A DNA stretch of 64,000 nt from JALZVT01 sp964611345 (GTDB lineage: Bacteria > Pseudomonadota > Gammaproteobacteria > Pseudomonadales > Azotimanducaceae): contig CAZSYU010000011.1 of the NCBI GenBank assembly GCA_964611345.1, positions 6,781-70,780 on the forward strand, read 5' to 3'. The notes beneath the pieces are model-generated. The model ran no database searches. It was given only the letters and a program-made list of their open reading frames with translations, and was not told where the DNA came from. Position numbers and translations under genes: made by a program. Below, one piece after another: positions 35,448 to 44,719 of this stretch (positions are counted from its first letter, which is position 1; each line of letters begins with the position of its first letter).

Positions 35448-35903
35448 TCAGTCCTGCCCCAGTTCTTGTTCAATCTCGATCTTGCGTTGCTCCATCAGCG
35501 CCCTGTAGTCGGGATCTGACCAGCGTCGGTAGTGGCCCNNNNNNNNNNNNNNNNNNNNNNNNNNNNNNNNNNNNNNNNNNNNNNNNNNNNNNNNNNNNNN
35601 NNNNNNNNNNNNNNNNNNNNNNNNNNNNNNNNNNNNNNAATCACCTATGGTAGCGCCATGAATAGTGGTGTGATGGGTGATGGAGCAGTAGGCGCCAATC
35701 TCGGAGGCGCCGGTGCTGCCGAAGTGCACCATCACAAAGTCTTGCAGGTTGGTGTAGGCACCCACTCGAATATGGGTGTCCTCGACCCGTAACACGGCCT
35801 TGGGCCAGATGCTGCAGCCCTCTTCCAGACGCACATCCCCATAGAGTTCCGCACTGGGCGCTATCCATGCTGCGTTCGAGGTGTCGATAGAATCGTCTCT
35901 CAT
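35448..35903 (-). CDS. Gamma-carbonic anhydrase family protein (interrupted by assembly gap)
   Basis: The N-terminal part matches left-handed beta-helix gamma-carbonic anhydrase-like proteins: WIAPSAELYGDVRLEEGCSIWPKAVLRVEDTHIRVGAYTNLQDFVMVHF and ITHHTTIHGATIGD. The His residues of the HxxxxH-type zinc site are visible in VMVHF and ITHHTTIHG. After 100 N, the C-terminal helix (GHYRRWSDPDYRALMEQRKIEIEQELGQD) follows in the same frame, but the gap size is arbitrary and the real protein may be somewhat longer. It is probably cytoplasmic. It is divergent from an MFS gene across 50 bp. Confidence 0.85.
   Translation of the reverse strand: MRDDSIDTSNAAWIAPSAELYGDVRLEEGCSIWPKAVLRVEDTHIRVGAYTNLQDFVMVHFGSTGASEIGAYCSITHHTTIHGATIGDXXXXXXXXXXXXXXXXXXXXXXXXXXXXXXXXXXGHYRRWSDPDYRALMEQRKIEIEQELGQD
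35539..35638. other. Assembly gap of 100 N in the gamma-carbonic anhydrase gene
   Basis: This run of exactly 100 N lies within the hexapeptide-repeat coding region. Unlike the other two gaps, the immediate flanks show no obvious DNA tandem repeat. Confidence 0.98.
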
Positions 35904-35953
35904 AAGGTCTGCCAGTTTAGTTCGTATGCGCTGCTTTGTGCTAGGTTGGGTGC

Positions 35954-37495
35954 GTGCGAGGGGCGCACTGGGGAGTAGATAAAACTTTGGTTGATGTTCG
36001 AGCAGACGGCACTGTAACGCTTAGTCTGAAACTGCGCTACGCGATGGGCGGTGCTGCTGAAGGCGCGGTAGCCTATGCGTTCAACGGCTTCAACTTCATT
36101 ATTTACACGGTGGTGTTTGGCTTGCCAGGCACCCTGGCCGGTGCCGCCGTGTTTCTGTCGATTATTCTCGATGCGGTGTCCGATCCTTTAATTGGCTATC
36201 TGTCTGATCGCTGGACCTCGAAGTGGGGGCGTCGGCATCCGTTCATTTATTTTGCCGCACTGCCACTCGGGGCGGCGATTTTTTGCATTTACCAGCCTCC
36301 CGCTGCTCTGCTCACAACTGGCGGCGAACTACTGGGGTTTCTGGGCTACGAGGCAACAGGTAGCCAGTGGCTGCTGGCGGGTTGGTTGTTCCTCTTTGCG
36401 AGCCTTTTGAAGTTCTTTCTTACCTGTTACCACCTGCCGCATCTGGCGCTCGGGTCAGAGTTAAGTACGGTGTATCTCGAGCGAACGCGGATCTTTCGCT
36501 ATAACACCCTGTTTGGAATCACTGGTGGTGCGGGCGTCGCCTGGTTGTTTTACACCCAGGTTGTCGGCGATCAGCCTATTGCCGATATCGATACCCGCTG
36601 GTTTGCAGTCGGCCTCGCGGTGTTTGGGGCGACCATCATTTTTCTGACCGCGTTTCTTACCCGCCAGCGCATCCCGCATTTACCCCAGCCACCTGCAGAT
36701 CAGGCACCCTTTGCGGTCATGGACTTTTTTCGGGAAGCCGCGGTGGTATTCACCAATCGCAACTACATGATGTTGTTTTTTGGCTTGTTGTTTCTCTCGC
36801 CAATGGTGGGAGTGCGCGATACTTTGAATGCCAACATGTACCTCTTTTACTGGGAGATGCCGGCAGCGAGCATCGCTATCTTCCCGCTGGTTGCTGTGTT
36901 TAGTGCGATACCGGCCATGATGCTGGTCGCCTATTGCAATAAACAGTTTGAGAAGTCTGGGACCATGCGCGGTGCTGCCACTATTGCCGCAATCGCGGCC
37001 AGCCTGCCGATCATTCTGCGCTCTCTTGAGCTGTTGCCAGCAAACGGCTCCGCGTGGATTTTTCCGATCGTGTGCGCCTCGGTGTTCTTCTATTACGGTG
37101 CGCTTGCGATGCTGACTACCACAGTGTATTCCGCCATAGGGGACGTGGCTGATGAGCAGGAACTCATCAGTGGTAAACGCCAGGAAGGCGTGTTTTATGC
37201 GGTTCGCACCTTCTTTGCCAAAATTTCCAGCGGCCTGGGTCATTTGCTGGCTGGCATAGCCATTGAAGTGATTGGCTTTCCTGCAAAGGCCGTGGTGGGT
37301 GAAGTGCCCGCTCAGGTGATTTATGAGCTGGGTGTCTTTGAAGGCATTTTGGCGGTGTTGCCCGTGCTTGGCGCCCTGTATTTTTATGGCAAATACCGGA
37401 TCGATAAAGGCCAGCACGAGGCCATTCAAGTGCGACTCGCAGAAAGAAATAACGAACAGCTTCAGGAGCGGCACGAGGAACTGGGTCACGCGTGA
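35954..37495 (+). CDS. MFS transporter, GPH type
   Basis: This 12-TM transporter has the GPH signature VSDPLIGYLSDRWTSKWGRRHPFIYF. LKLRYAMGGAAEGAVAYAFNGFNFIIY near the N-terminus and QEGVFYAVRTFFAKISSGLGHLLAG late in the protein are typical. It is related to but distinct from the transporter at 4664. The start is uncertain: GTG 35954 gives 513 residues, and a TTG at 35987 behind a GGGGAG is an alternative. It is coupled to the next MFS gene by a GTGA overlap. Confidence 0.88.
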   Translation: MRGAHWGVDKTLVDVRADGTVTLSLKLRYAMGGAAEGAVAYAFNGFNFIIYTVVFGLPGTLAGAAVFLSIILDAVSDPLIGYLSDRWTSKWGRRHPFIYFAALPLGAAIFCIYQPPAALLTTGGELLGFLGYEATGSQWLLAGWLFLFASLLKFFLTCYHLPHLALGSELSTVYLERTRIFRYNTLFGITGGAGVAWLFYTQVVGDQPIADIDTRWFAVGLAVFGATIIFLTAFLTRQRIPHLPQPPADQAPFAVMDFFREAAVVFTNRNYMMLFFGLLFLSPMVGVRDTLNANMYLFYWEMPAASIAIFPLVAVFSAIPAMMLVAYCNKQFEKSGTMRGAATIAAIAASLPIILRSLELLPANGSAWIFPIVCASVFFYYGALAMLTTTVYSAIGDVADEQELISGKRQEGVFYAVRTFFAKISSGLGHLLAGIAIEVIGFPAKAVVGEVPAQVIYELGVFEGILAVLPVLGALYFYGKYRIDKGQHEAIQVRLAERNNEQLQERHEELGHA

Positions 37496-38715
37496 GTTTG
37501 CTTGATCGCTATCCGGCGCTTACGTTTGCGCTTTATCGGCGCTATTGGTTCGCCTCACTTGCCTCGGTGGGTGGCTGGCAGATTGCCAATATGGCGATGG
37601 GCTGGAAGGTTTTTGAGCTATCGGGCGAAGCCTTCGACCTGGGCGTGCTCGGCGCCGCAACCGCATTACCCGCCATTGTGCTGACCCTTGTGGGCGGGGT
37701 GATTGCGGACCGGTTCGACAAGCGTTTGGTGCTGGTGGTTACCTCATGCCTGAATGCGCTGTTGTTGTTTGTGCTCGCAGCGCTCGACTACTCCGGGCTA
37801 GTCACGGTCTGGCAGGTGTGGTTGGTCGCCGGGCTAATCTCTGTGGTCACCGGTATCGACTGGCCAGGGCGCAGTTCGTTCTTTCCCAATCTCATTGATC
37901 GAGGCGCGCTTTTGTCGGCGGTCGCGCTTAACTCGGTGTTGTGGCAAGTCACCCGCATGGTGCTACCGGCACTGGGTGGCCTGTTGCTCGCCTACTACGA
38001 CACCGCGCTGGTGTTTTGCCTGGCCGGGTGTGGGTATCTGGTGATGCTGGTCACCCTGTTACGGACGCAGTTAAAGTTGCCCGGCGATCGTTCGACCTCA
38101 CCGTTGCAGCAGGTGCTCGAAGGTCTGCGCTTTGTGCTGGCAGATCCGCTGTTTCGCAATCTGATACTGCTGTCGTACGTAACCATGTTGTTTTTGAGTT
38201 CTTACATGCAGTTGATGCCGGCGTTTGCCGACCTGTTGCAGGCAGGGCCGCAGGGTTTTGGTTTGTTGATGTCAGTGACTGGCGCTGGCTCTATTGCCGG
38301 AACCTTTGTCGCCGGAGCAATTCGCTTTGGTGCCAGCTATGGCCGTTACATGCTCATCGCCGCTGCGTTGGCTGCGGCTGCACTGTGCTGTTTTGCCATC
38401 GTGGTTATGCTGCCGAGTTACGCTCTGGCGATCTTGTTTGTTTTTTCGGCGGCGATGGGCACATCGGTGTTTCTGATTCTTTCCACCACCGCCTTGCAGG
38501 CCAAAGTACCGGAGGCACTGCGCGGGCGGGTGATGGGGATCCACGGCATCACTTATTCCCTGATGCCGCTTGGGGCACTTTTTACCGGCACCCTCGCGGG
38601 TTGGTTAGCGACACCGGTCGCGTTGTTGGTGAGTATCCTTTTGTATTTGCTGATCTTGTTGCTGCTGGCCGTGCGAGCCCCAGACATTCGCAGCATGCCC
38701 GAGCCTGTGGTTTAG
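37492..38715 (+). CDS. MFS transporter, MFS_3/EntS-like exporter family
   Basis: This 407-residue membrane protein with about 12 segments has the EntS-like pattern: ALYRRYWFASLASVGGWQIANMAMGWKVFELSG at the N-terminus, GGVIADRFDKR between helices 2 and 3, and ALRGRVMGIHGITYSLMPLGALFTG late. The family exports siderophores and drugs. The start is GTG, overlapping the TGA of the previous gene. The stop overlaps the stop of the convergent GH2 gene by 4 bp. Confidence 0.88.
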   Translation: MSLLDRYPALTFALYRRYWFASLASVGGWQIANMAMGWKVFELSGEAFDLGVLGAATALPAIVLTLVGGVIADRFDKRLVLVVTSCLNALLLFVLAALDYSGLVTVWQVWLVAGLISVVTGIDWPGRSSFFPNLIDRGALLSAVALNSVLWQVTRMVLPALGGLLLAYYDTALVFCLAGCGYLVMLVTLLRTQLKLPGDRSTSPLQQVLEGLRFVLADPLFRNLILLSYVTMLFLSSYMQLMPAFADLLQAGPQGFGLLMSVTGAGSIAGTFVAGAIRFGASYGRYMLIAAALAAAALCCFAIVVMLPSYALAILFVFSAAMGTSVFLILSTTALQAKVPEALRGRVMGIHGITYSLMPLGALFTGTLAGWLATPVALLVSILLYLLILLLLAVRAPDIRSMPEPVV

Positions 38716-40571
38716 TTGGCAGTGTTGTCGCTGCCGATGCTGCGGAACAGTTCGCTCAGCAAGGTCACCGGCAGTTTTGGCGTGCGCTCAAAAGTGAGCA
38801 GGCCGTTCTTTTCCTGCGCGACATCGGTGAGCTGGGTCCAGACAAAGCCACGCAGGGTTTGTGCGCTGTCGATATCCTGGGCGATTGCGCGAATGCGGCG
38901 TTCGAGTTCTTCTCGCGTGGTGGGCAGATCGCCGTAGGCAAAGATCGCATTGTCGTTCTCGGGTGCCTCAGTGTTGTTCGCTTGGTAGCCAACGCCACCG
39001 CACTCGGTCAGGAGTACGGGCAACCCCGCCACATCTGCACCATCGAGCGCACCCACACGGCCGGCCATTTGGTCATTGCTGTGCAGCAGCGACTGGGGTG
39101 TGGCCAGCACCTTAGCCAGGCGCTCAGCCAGCGGCAGGCTGTCGCCTTCATACAAATGCAGAGTCCAAAGGTCGCCACTGGAGTATTCCCAGCCGTCGTT
39201 ACCAATTACCGGTCGGCTGCTATCGAGTGCACGCGTAAGGCTCGTCAAGGCGTCGACAAAGGCGCGCTGCTCGGGCCGGTCGCGCTGATTCCAAACGCCC
39301 CAGGATTCGTTGAACGGTACCCAGGCCATCACACAGGGGTGGCCCCGATCACGGCGTACAAGACGACCCCATTCGGCGGTGAGCTGTTGCACCAGGTCGG
39401 TTGAAAATATCCGGCCCGAGGGCATCTCTGCCCACACTAGTAGGCCGAGGCGGTCGGCCCAGTAGAGGTAGCGTGGGTCTTCCGCTTTCTGGTGCTTGCG
39501 CGCGCAGTTAAACCCGAGTTGTTTGGTCAGCTCCACGTCGCGGCGCAGGTGCTCGTCGCTGGGTGCGGTATACCAACCCTCCGGGAAATACCCTTGATCG
39601 AGCACGCCACGCAAATACAGTGGTTCGCCGTTTAACTCCAGACCGTTCGAATTTGCAGTGATCTCGCGTAGCCCCAGATAGCTGTCGGCAGTATCAACAA
39701 GTTCCCCCGCGGCGTTGTAGAGCCGCAGCTTCAGGTCGCACAGATTGGGATTGTCAGGTGACCACAGCGGCAGATCTTTAGCCGGGATTGATAGCTCAAG
39801 TGTTGCGCGCGTCTCGCTCCGTTTATCGATTTGTGTGGCGATGTCGCCGATGGTTTTACCCGCATGGCTGAGCGTTGCCTCCAGATGACCGCTAAACAGT
39901 TCATTGAGTCCGGTGAGTAACTGGATGCTGGGCTTACCAGTGTCGCTATTGCGCAGCGTAAACGCTGAATGTACGTCAGTGATGGCCGTTTGCGGCAGCG
40001 GCTCCAGCCATACGGTTTGCCAGATACCACTGACCGTGTCGTAGTCGATGGGCCAGCGGGTGGTGCCTGCCTGTTTACCGCGGGGTTGCGACCAGGAGGG
40101 AGTGTCGGCCACGCGAACGCTCAGGTGGTTGGTGCCCGTCTGGAAGGCGTGTGCAATGTCGAAGGCGAAGGGGGCGTAGCCGCCGGTGTTCTGCCCAACT
40201 TCCTGGGCGTTGACGAATACCCGGGTGTGATAATCGCTGGCCCCGAAATGCAGCAGGAGGCGTTTGCTGCGCCACTCATCCGGACACTCAAAGGTGCGGT
40301 GATACCAGAGTACTGGAGCGGGGTTTTGATCGTTGATGCCGGAGGCGGCAGCCTCTGGTGTGAAGGGTAGAGTGATGCGCTCGGGCAGTGTGGTGGCTGC
40401 ATACCAGTGCTCGCGCAATCCCACATCATTGGGGTCTGCTTTGAAGTTCCACTGGCCGTTGAGATTTAGCCAGCGCGGCCGTTTGAGGATGGGGCGCGGG
40501 TATTCTTCTCGTGGCGGGTTGGCGTTGGGAGCAGGGCTGGTCGTGGTGACAGGTGCGCGTTCTGAGGACAT
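38712..40571 (-). CDS. Glycoside hydrolase family 2 protein
   Basis: The 619-residue enzyme has the GH2 layout: an N-terminal sugar-binding jelly roll (WLNLNGQWNFKADP, HFGASDYHTRVFVN), an Ig-like domain (about 200-310) and a TIM barrel (QLGFNCARKHQKAEDPRYLYWADRLGLLVWAEMPSG). The acid/base is E422 (PFNESWGVWNQ) and the nucleophile E523 (LLTECGGVGY). No signal peptide is seen, so it should act on imported oligosaccharides or glucuronides in the cytoplasm. The adjacent GPH-type transporter is a plausible supplier. The exact sugar is not clear. Confidence 0.92.
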   Translation of the reverse strand: MSSERAPVTTTSPAPNANPPREEYPRPILKRPRWLNLNGQWNFKADPNDVGLREHWYAATTLPERITLPFTPEAAASGINDQNPAPVLWYHRTFECPDEWRSKRLLLHFGASDYHTRVFVNAQEVGQNTGGYAPFAFDIAHAFQTGTNHLSVRVADTPSWSQPRGKQAGTTRWPIDYDTVSGIWQTVWLEPLPQTAITDVHSAFTLRNSDTGKPSIQLLTGLNELFSGHLEATLSHAGKTIGDIATQIDKRSETRATLELSIPAKDLPLWSPDNPNLCDLKLRLYNAAGELVDTADSYLGLREITANSNGLELNGEPLYLRGVLDQGYFPEGWYTAPSDEHLRRDVELTKQLGFNCARKHQKAEDPRYLYWADRLGLLVWAEMPSGRIFSTDLVQQLTAEWGRLVRRDRGHPCVMAWVPFNESWGVWNQRDRPEQRAFVDALTSLTRALDSSRPVIGNDGWEYSSGDLWTLHLYEGDSLPLAERLAKVLATPQSLLHSNDQMAGRVGALDGADVAGLPVLLTECGGVGYQANNTEAPENDNAIFAYGDLPTTREELERRIRAIAQDIDSAQTLRGFVWTQLTDVAQEKNGLLTFERTPKLPVTLLSELFRSIGSDNTAN

Positions 40572-40674
40572 TGATCTTGGCCTGCCAACTTTATGTTAAG
40601 CTGCCAAGTTATTGTTTATTAAACTTATTTACAATACTAGAAACGACATTAACTCGAATTTATGGATATTTCGT

Positions 40675-41952
40675 ATGAGTAATCCGGTGCGCAATCCGGT
40701 GCGCGTGGAAGGTCAGGTCGCCCCAGGCTTTGAGCCGGTTAAAGCGCGCTTTGAGCACAACATGAAGACGCTGGCAGAGCGCAACGCACAGCTTTGCATC
40801 TATGTGGGTGACGAGCGAGTGGTTGATCTGTGGGCGAGCTGCAACGGGGACGCTGCATTCTCGGCGGACTCGCTCGCGAACGTGTTTAGCAGCAGCAAGA
40901 ACCTCGAGGCCATTACGCTTGCCATGTTGTTTGATCAGGGACTCGTGGACTATGGCGCGCGGGTAGCGGACTACTGGCCGGAGTACGCCGCCAATGGCAA
41001 AGACCAGACCACCGTGGCGGATGTTATGCGCCACGAAGCCGGACTGGCAGCGTTCGATACCACGCTCAATCCGGTCGATTTGCAGGCCAGCCAATTAGCC
41101 ACCAATACCGTGGGTGCGATCATTGCCGGGCAAACCCCAAAGTGGCGTTTGGGCGCTGACAACCAGCGCGAGTACCACGCCATAACCCGGGGCTGGATCG
41201 TCAATGAGATCTTTCGGCGCATTGAACCCCAGGGGCGCACCATCGGGCAGTTTTTACGCACGCAGGTTAGCGAGAAGTTTGCTCTCGACGCCCACATTGG
41301 TGCCACCGACAGCGAGATCGCCAGAATGAGTGATGTGGTGATGCTGGGCTTTGGTTATCAGTTTATGCAGGGGTTGGTACCGCGCCGCCTTGGCCGGCGT
41401 ATCGAACCCAATCTCGCCCAGAACCTGGCCAAATTGTGGCGTCTTGGGAAAGGCCGCAAGAGTGGGACAACAGCAGGTGCGCCAACTCCGCTAACGGGGA
41501 TGAAAAGACTGTCCGTGTTTAACTCAACCGAGGTTGCCAAGGCCGAAATACCCTCTGCGGGTGCCCGGTGCTCCGCCCGCGGACTGGCAAAACTGGCGGC
41601 GATTATGGCCAATGGTGGTGAGCTTGAGGGTAAGAGGCTCATGAGCGCGTCTGCGCATGCAGCGCTGCACGCGCAGCCAGTCGCACGCGACATGATGTCC
41701 ATGCCAACCACGTTTACCCAGGGGGGTGTGGCGGCCTTTGGTGCGCCCGTTGATGATTCGCCCCTCGCCGCAGGGTTGAACGCAGGACGCGAAGGGTTCT
41801 ACGGCTGGATGGGTCTTGGTGGTTCCATCTTTCAGTGGCACCCGGAGCTCAAGATCGGTTTTGGCTATGTGCCAACGTCCCTGAATATTCTCGATATCGT
41901 GAACGAGCGGGGCAAGGCGTATCAGGTCGAAGTGGTTAACTGTCTGCGGTAG
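40675..41952 (+). CDS. Serine hydrolase, class C beta-lactamase-like (EstB/LACTB type)
   Basis: The 425-residue cytoplasmic-looking protein has the penicillin-binding fold motif SxxK as SSSK (VFSSSKNLEAI) and the tyrosine motif as EYHAITRGW, a variant usual in EstB-like esterases. SARGLAKLAAIMANGGELEGKRL and GWMGLGGSIFQWHPELKIGFGYVP near the end are typical. Such proteins are mostly esterases or amidases rather than resistance enzymes. The ATG at 40675 is taken as the start. The first codons contain a perfect 12-bp duplication (NPVR-NPVR). The stop overlaps the convergent GST gene by 17 bp. Confidence 0.88.
   Translation: MSNPVRNPVRVEGQVAPGFEPVKARFEHNMKTLAERNAQLCIYVGDERVVDLWASCNGDAAFSADSLANVFSSSKNLEAITLAMLFDQGLVDYGARVADYWPEYAANGKDQTTVADVMRHEAGLAAFDTTLNPVDLQASQLATNTVGAIIAGQTPKWRLGADNQREYHAITRGWIVNEIFRRIEPQGRTIGQFLRTQVSEKFALDAHIGATDSEIARMSDVVMLGFGYQFMQGLVPRRLGRRIEPNLAQNLAKLWRLGKGRKSGTTAGAPTPLTGMKRLSVFNSTEVAKAEIPSAGARCSARGLAKLAAIMANGGELEGKRLMSASAHAALHAQPVARDMMSMPTTFTQGGVAAFGAPVDDSPLAAGLNAGREGFYGWMGLGGSIFQWHPELKIGFGYVPTSLNILDIVNERGKAYQVEVVNCLR
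40681..40704 (+). repeat. 12-bp tandem duplication at a gene start
   Basis: AATCCGGTGCGC occurs twice in tandem (40681-40692 and 40693-40704), encoding NPVR-NPVR directly after the start of the serine hydrolase. Confidence 0.9.
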
Positions 41953-42736
41953 CGTCGCGGTACCAGGTCAGGTAGCTGCCCATGTGGCGGGCGAAAACAG
42001 GCGTTTCGCTTAAGCTCAGCATGTGACTGTAGGCGCGTGGCCAGATGTTTCGACCGTTATGACTGATTTGTTCAAGGCCGGCGGCGACTAACTGTTTTGT
42101 GTAGTGGCCCTCGCGCAGGAACTGTGCAAAGTCGCACACGAACGAGATGTCGGCGATGCTCAACGTCGAACCCGCAATGAACTCGCTGTGCCCCAGAGCG
42201 TTCTCGATGCCGGACAGATAAAACTCGTAGGCCTGGCGCATGCGCTCGTGAGTCGCGCTGTCAATGTTCTCAAGCGCCAGCAGATACACCTGGGCTTCGC
42301 GAGCGAACACGAGGTTGGCATCCAGAAAACTGTCAATGCGCGACGCGAGCTGGGTATCGCTACCGTACAGTGCAGCACTTGGGTCAGCAGCTCTGGCTAC
42401 GGCGCGCAGAATGCTGTTGGATTCAAATATTCCTACTTCACCATCTGGACTGAATGCAGCGGGCACAGTGCCAAAGGGATGGGCTGATAAAAACTCATCG
42501 GTTTTGTACAGGGTGCCCGAGAAGCCGCGCCGCCCAGTGCGGGCATAAGGACTTGTGTCTGAGCGTTCATCTGCGGGCAGCTCCCGAGCGGCAAAGTCCC
42601 ACAGCCAGGTGCCAAGTTTTGCTGGTTTATCGCCGATAACCTCGACCTCAACGCCACCCAGGTCAGCGGCAATCTGCGCCTTCCATACGCGTGGATTAGG
42701 CAGGTAAGAGAAAATTCGCAGAACGCTGTTGCTCAT
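41936..42736 (-). CDS. Glutathione S-transferase family protein
   Basis: The 266-residue protein has an N-terminal GST domain (LRIFSYLPNPRVWKAQIAADLGGVEVEVI) with HPFGTVPAAFSPDGEVGIFESNSILRAVAR holding the cis-Pro and the Glu-Ser that bind glutathione. The C-terminal helical domain has STLSIADISFVCDFAQFLREG. An insertion between the first strand and the cis-Pro (WDFAARELPADERSDTSPY) makes it longer than classical GSTs and resembles eEF1B-gamma-like or bacterial Gtt-type members. It lies upstream of no clear partner; hpt is 26 bp upstream on the same strand. Confidence 0.88.
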   Translation of the reverse strand: MSNSVLRIFSYLPNPRVWKAQIAADLGGVEVEVIGDKPAKLGTWLWDFAARELPADERSDTSPYARTGRRGFSGTLYKTDEFLSAHPFGTVPAAFSPDGEVGIFESNSILRAVARAADPSAALYGSDTQLASRIDSFLDANLVFAREAQVYLLALENIDSATHERMRQAYEFYLSGIENALGHSEFIAGSTLSIADISFVCDFAQFLREGHYTKQLVAAGLEQISHNGRNIWPRAYSHMLSLSETPVFARHMGSYLTWYRDATADS

Positions 42737-42762
42737 TGGGTGTGCTTGTCTTCTGTCAGATA

Positions 42763-43308
42763 TCAGTTGTTGTCGGTAAAGCGCACCGAGCCTATATAGG
42801 GCAGGTTGCGGTTGCGCTGCGCGTAGTCGATGCCGTAACCCACGACAAACTCGTCGGGAATCTCAAACCCGACCAGATCCGCGGTCACGTCCACCTCGCG
42901 CCGCGACGGCTTGTCGAGTAGGGCGCAAACCAGCATACGTGAAGGGTTTCTTGTGTTCAGCAGGTTTAGCACGTGGTGCAGGGTGTGCCCGGTATCAACA
43001 ATGTCCTCGACCACCAGAATGTCGCGGCCTTCGATTTCGCCGCGCAGGTCTTTCAGTATTCGCACCTCGCGGGACGACTCGGTGGAATCGCCATACGAGG
43101 ATGTTTCGAGAAAATCCACCTCAACCGGGAGCTCAAGTTCGCGCACCAGATCGGCGATGAACATAAATGAGCCGCGCAGCAATCCGATCACCACCAGTTT
43201 TTCGGTGTCGTTGAAGTGGTTGCTGATCTCTTTTGCCATGGACTCAACGCGCGCCGCAATGGACTTGGCAGAGATCATGTCGTCGATAACGTAGTTGTCG
43301 TGTTTCAC
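42763..43308 (-). CDS. hpt: Hypoxanthine phosphoribosyltransferase
   Basis: This roughly 181-residue enzyme salvages hypoxanthine (and guanine) to IMP/GMP with PRPP. It follows the E. coli Hpt sequence: VVIGLLRGSFMFIADLVREL, VDFLETSSYG, the PRPP loop ILVVEDIVDTGHTL, LLDKPSRREV and IPDEFVVGYGIDYAQRNRNLPYIG. The start at GTG 43308 (MKHDNYVIDD in the mature sense) fits the family. A longer frame to 43389 adds 27 residues without family support. No strong Shine-Dalgarno sequence is visible at the GTG. Confidence 0.93.
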   Translation of the reverse strand: MKHDNYVIDDMISAKSIAARVESMAKEISNHFNDTEKLVVIGLLRGSFMFIADLVRELELPVEVDFLETSSYGDSTESSREVRILKDLRGEIEGRDILVVEDIVDTGHTLHHVLNLLNTRNPSRMLVCALLDKPSRREVDVTADLVGFEIPDEFVVGYGIDYAQRNRNLPYIGSVRFTDNN

Positions 43309-43450
43309 GGTCGGGATTCTTTGCAGTTCATGTACCAGAAAACATGATTGTACGCGCAATGGCCGAATTGTAACCTTCAGTTGGACCATTTGAGTCCGCC
43401 TCCACCGAAAGTGTTAGGCTGGTGGTCGGTTTCACAAGGATGGTTGTTTC

Positions 43451-44719
43451 ATGAGCTACAGATTGATTGTATTGTGCTTCGCTGTGATCGTTGCACAATT
43501 TTCGGGGGCTCCGAAAGTGTTTGGCGCAGAGGTGTCCGAGCAGCCGGCCTGGTTTGAAAAATCGATGGCCAGAGAGAAAAAGGTTCGTCGTACTGCAAAG
43601 TTCAAACTGCCGGACGGTATCTTGAAAGGGCGAATGCCCGGCAAGCTCGTAACCAAGCCAGAGAATTCGGAAGGCTCCTGGTATTTCTCTTCCAATATCG
43701 GAACTGAGGCGCCCTTTGAGTGCGCCTATTTTGAAGAGCCACTTAATGCTGCCTTTTCGACCAAGCTTCTTGGCGACAACGTTGTTGCGGCGATGGTGGA
43801 ATCGGTAGGGCCGTTGCAGTCGAAGGCGATCTCTGCGGTAGACGCCAGTCATGTCGAAGGCCGTCCGGTGTTGGCTCTCGAATGGATATATACCGTCGGT
43901 CCCAAAGACAAGGCGCAGGTGGGTCTTGCGAAGGTGCGCAGCACAACCATAGGTGAGACTTTGCTTTTGTGCTTTCATAACGAGTTAGGGTATCGCGCCA
44001 CTTTCGAAAGTGCATTTGCGAAAGTCGTGGCGTCAGTAGAAGGTAGCACGCAAGAGCCCGCTTACTATGAGTCGCTGTACATTCAGTCGGTGAATTCCCA
44101 ACCCGTTGGTTTTGTGCAAACGAGTTTCTCTCTAGATGCTGACGGCGACACACGCTCCTTGTTGGTTAGCACTGCGCTTGTTCCCGTCGATGCCAGAACG
44201 CTGAGTACTTCTGACAGCACGACTGTTAGCTATTCCACGCCGGAAGGGGAGCTGATCAATGCGCTGCATAGTAACGCGGAGAACGGGGAGCTGGTCATTG
44301 ATTTGGAGCTGCGCCCGCAGGAAGGGCAGGGCTGGCAGGTGGCGGGAGACTTTCAAGGCAAACCGCTTGACCAGGAGATCGATTCTTCGGCCGAGCTACT
44401 CTCAGAATTGGGTCAGGTTTTGGCGACTGCAGAATTGCAACGCAGCACCGACAAAAACAGCGCTACCCTAGCTACCTGGCTACCAGACGTTGACCCCACC
44501 AGCCTGTTGCCGGTTGAGATTGTGTTGAATGCAGCTGATCGAAACAGCGGGCAAATGACGGTTGGGGGCATAGACATGCAAGTGCAGCTTGATCGCTCTG
44601 GCAATATGATTGCTGGCACCGGGAAAGCAGGGTCGGCGACTGTGGTCATTGAGCGGGTTTGGGAACGGGGGCAGATTCCTGCACCAAAACAGGAACAAGA
44701 GCGAAGGCAGCAGCAATAG
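43451..44719 (+). CDS. Uncharacterised exported protein paired with a transglutaminase-like gene
   Basis: The 422-residue protein has a signal peptide (YRLIVLCFAVIVAQFSGAPKVFG). The mature part mixes polar beta-rich segments (GSWYFSSNIGTEAPFECAYFEEPL, VLALEWIYTVGPKDKAQVGLAK, ETLLLCFHNELGYRATFE) and ends in a charged Gln/Glu/Arg-rich tail. I do not recognise a family. Its TAG is followed immediately by the ATG of the transglutaminase-like gene, so the two are surely coexpressed and may act together in the periplasm. Confidence 0.7.
   Translation: MSYRLIVLCFAVIVAQFSGAPKVFGAEVSEQPAWFEKSMAREKKVRRTAKFKLPDGILKGRMPGKLVTKPENSEGSWYFSSNIGTEAPFECAYFEEPLNAAFSTKLLGDNVVAAMVESVGPLQSKAISAVDASHVEGRPVLALEWIYTVGPKDKAQVGLAKVRSTTIGETLLLCFHNELGYRATFESAFAKVVASVEGSTQEPAYYESLYIQSVNSQPVGFVQTSFSLDADGDTRSLLVSTALVPVDARTLSTSDSTTVSYSTPEGELINALHSNAENGELVIDLELRPQEGQGWQVAGDFQGKPLDQEIDSSAELLSELGQVLATAELQRSTDKNSATLATWLPDVDPTSLLPVEIVLNAADRNSGQMTVGGIDMQVQLDRSGNMIAGTGKAGSATVVIERVWERGQIPAPKQEQERRQQQ

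Noticed and set aside
37941..39404. A long open plus-strand frame of 487 codons overlapping the second MFS gene and antisense to the GH2 gene
   Set aside because: It lies in the wrong frame of two clearly recognisable genes, has no family resemblance, and its Cys/His/Arg-rich composition is typical of a shadow frame.
40612..40640. A strong promoter before the serine hydrolase gene (TTGTTT and TACAAT)
   Set aside because: The two elements are only 12 bp apart; only the -10-like TACAAT at 40630-40635 is plausible.
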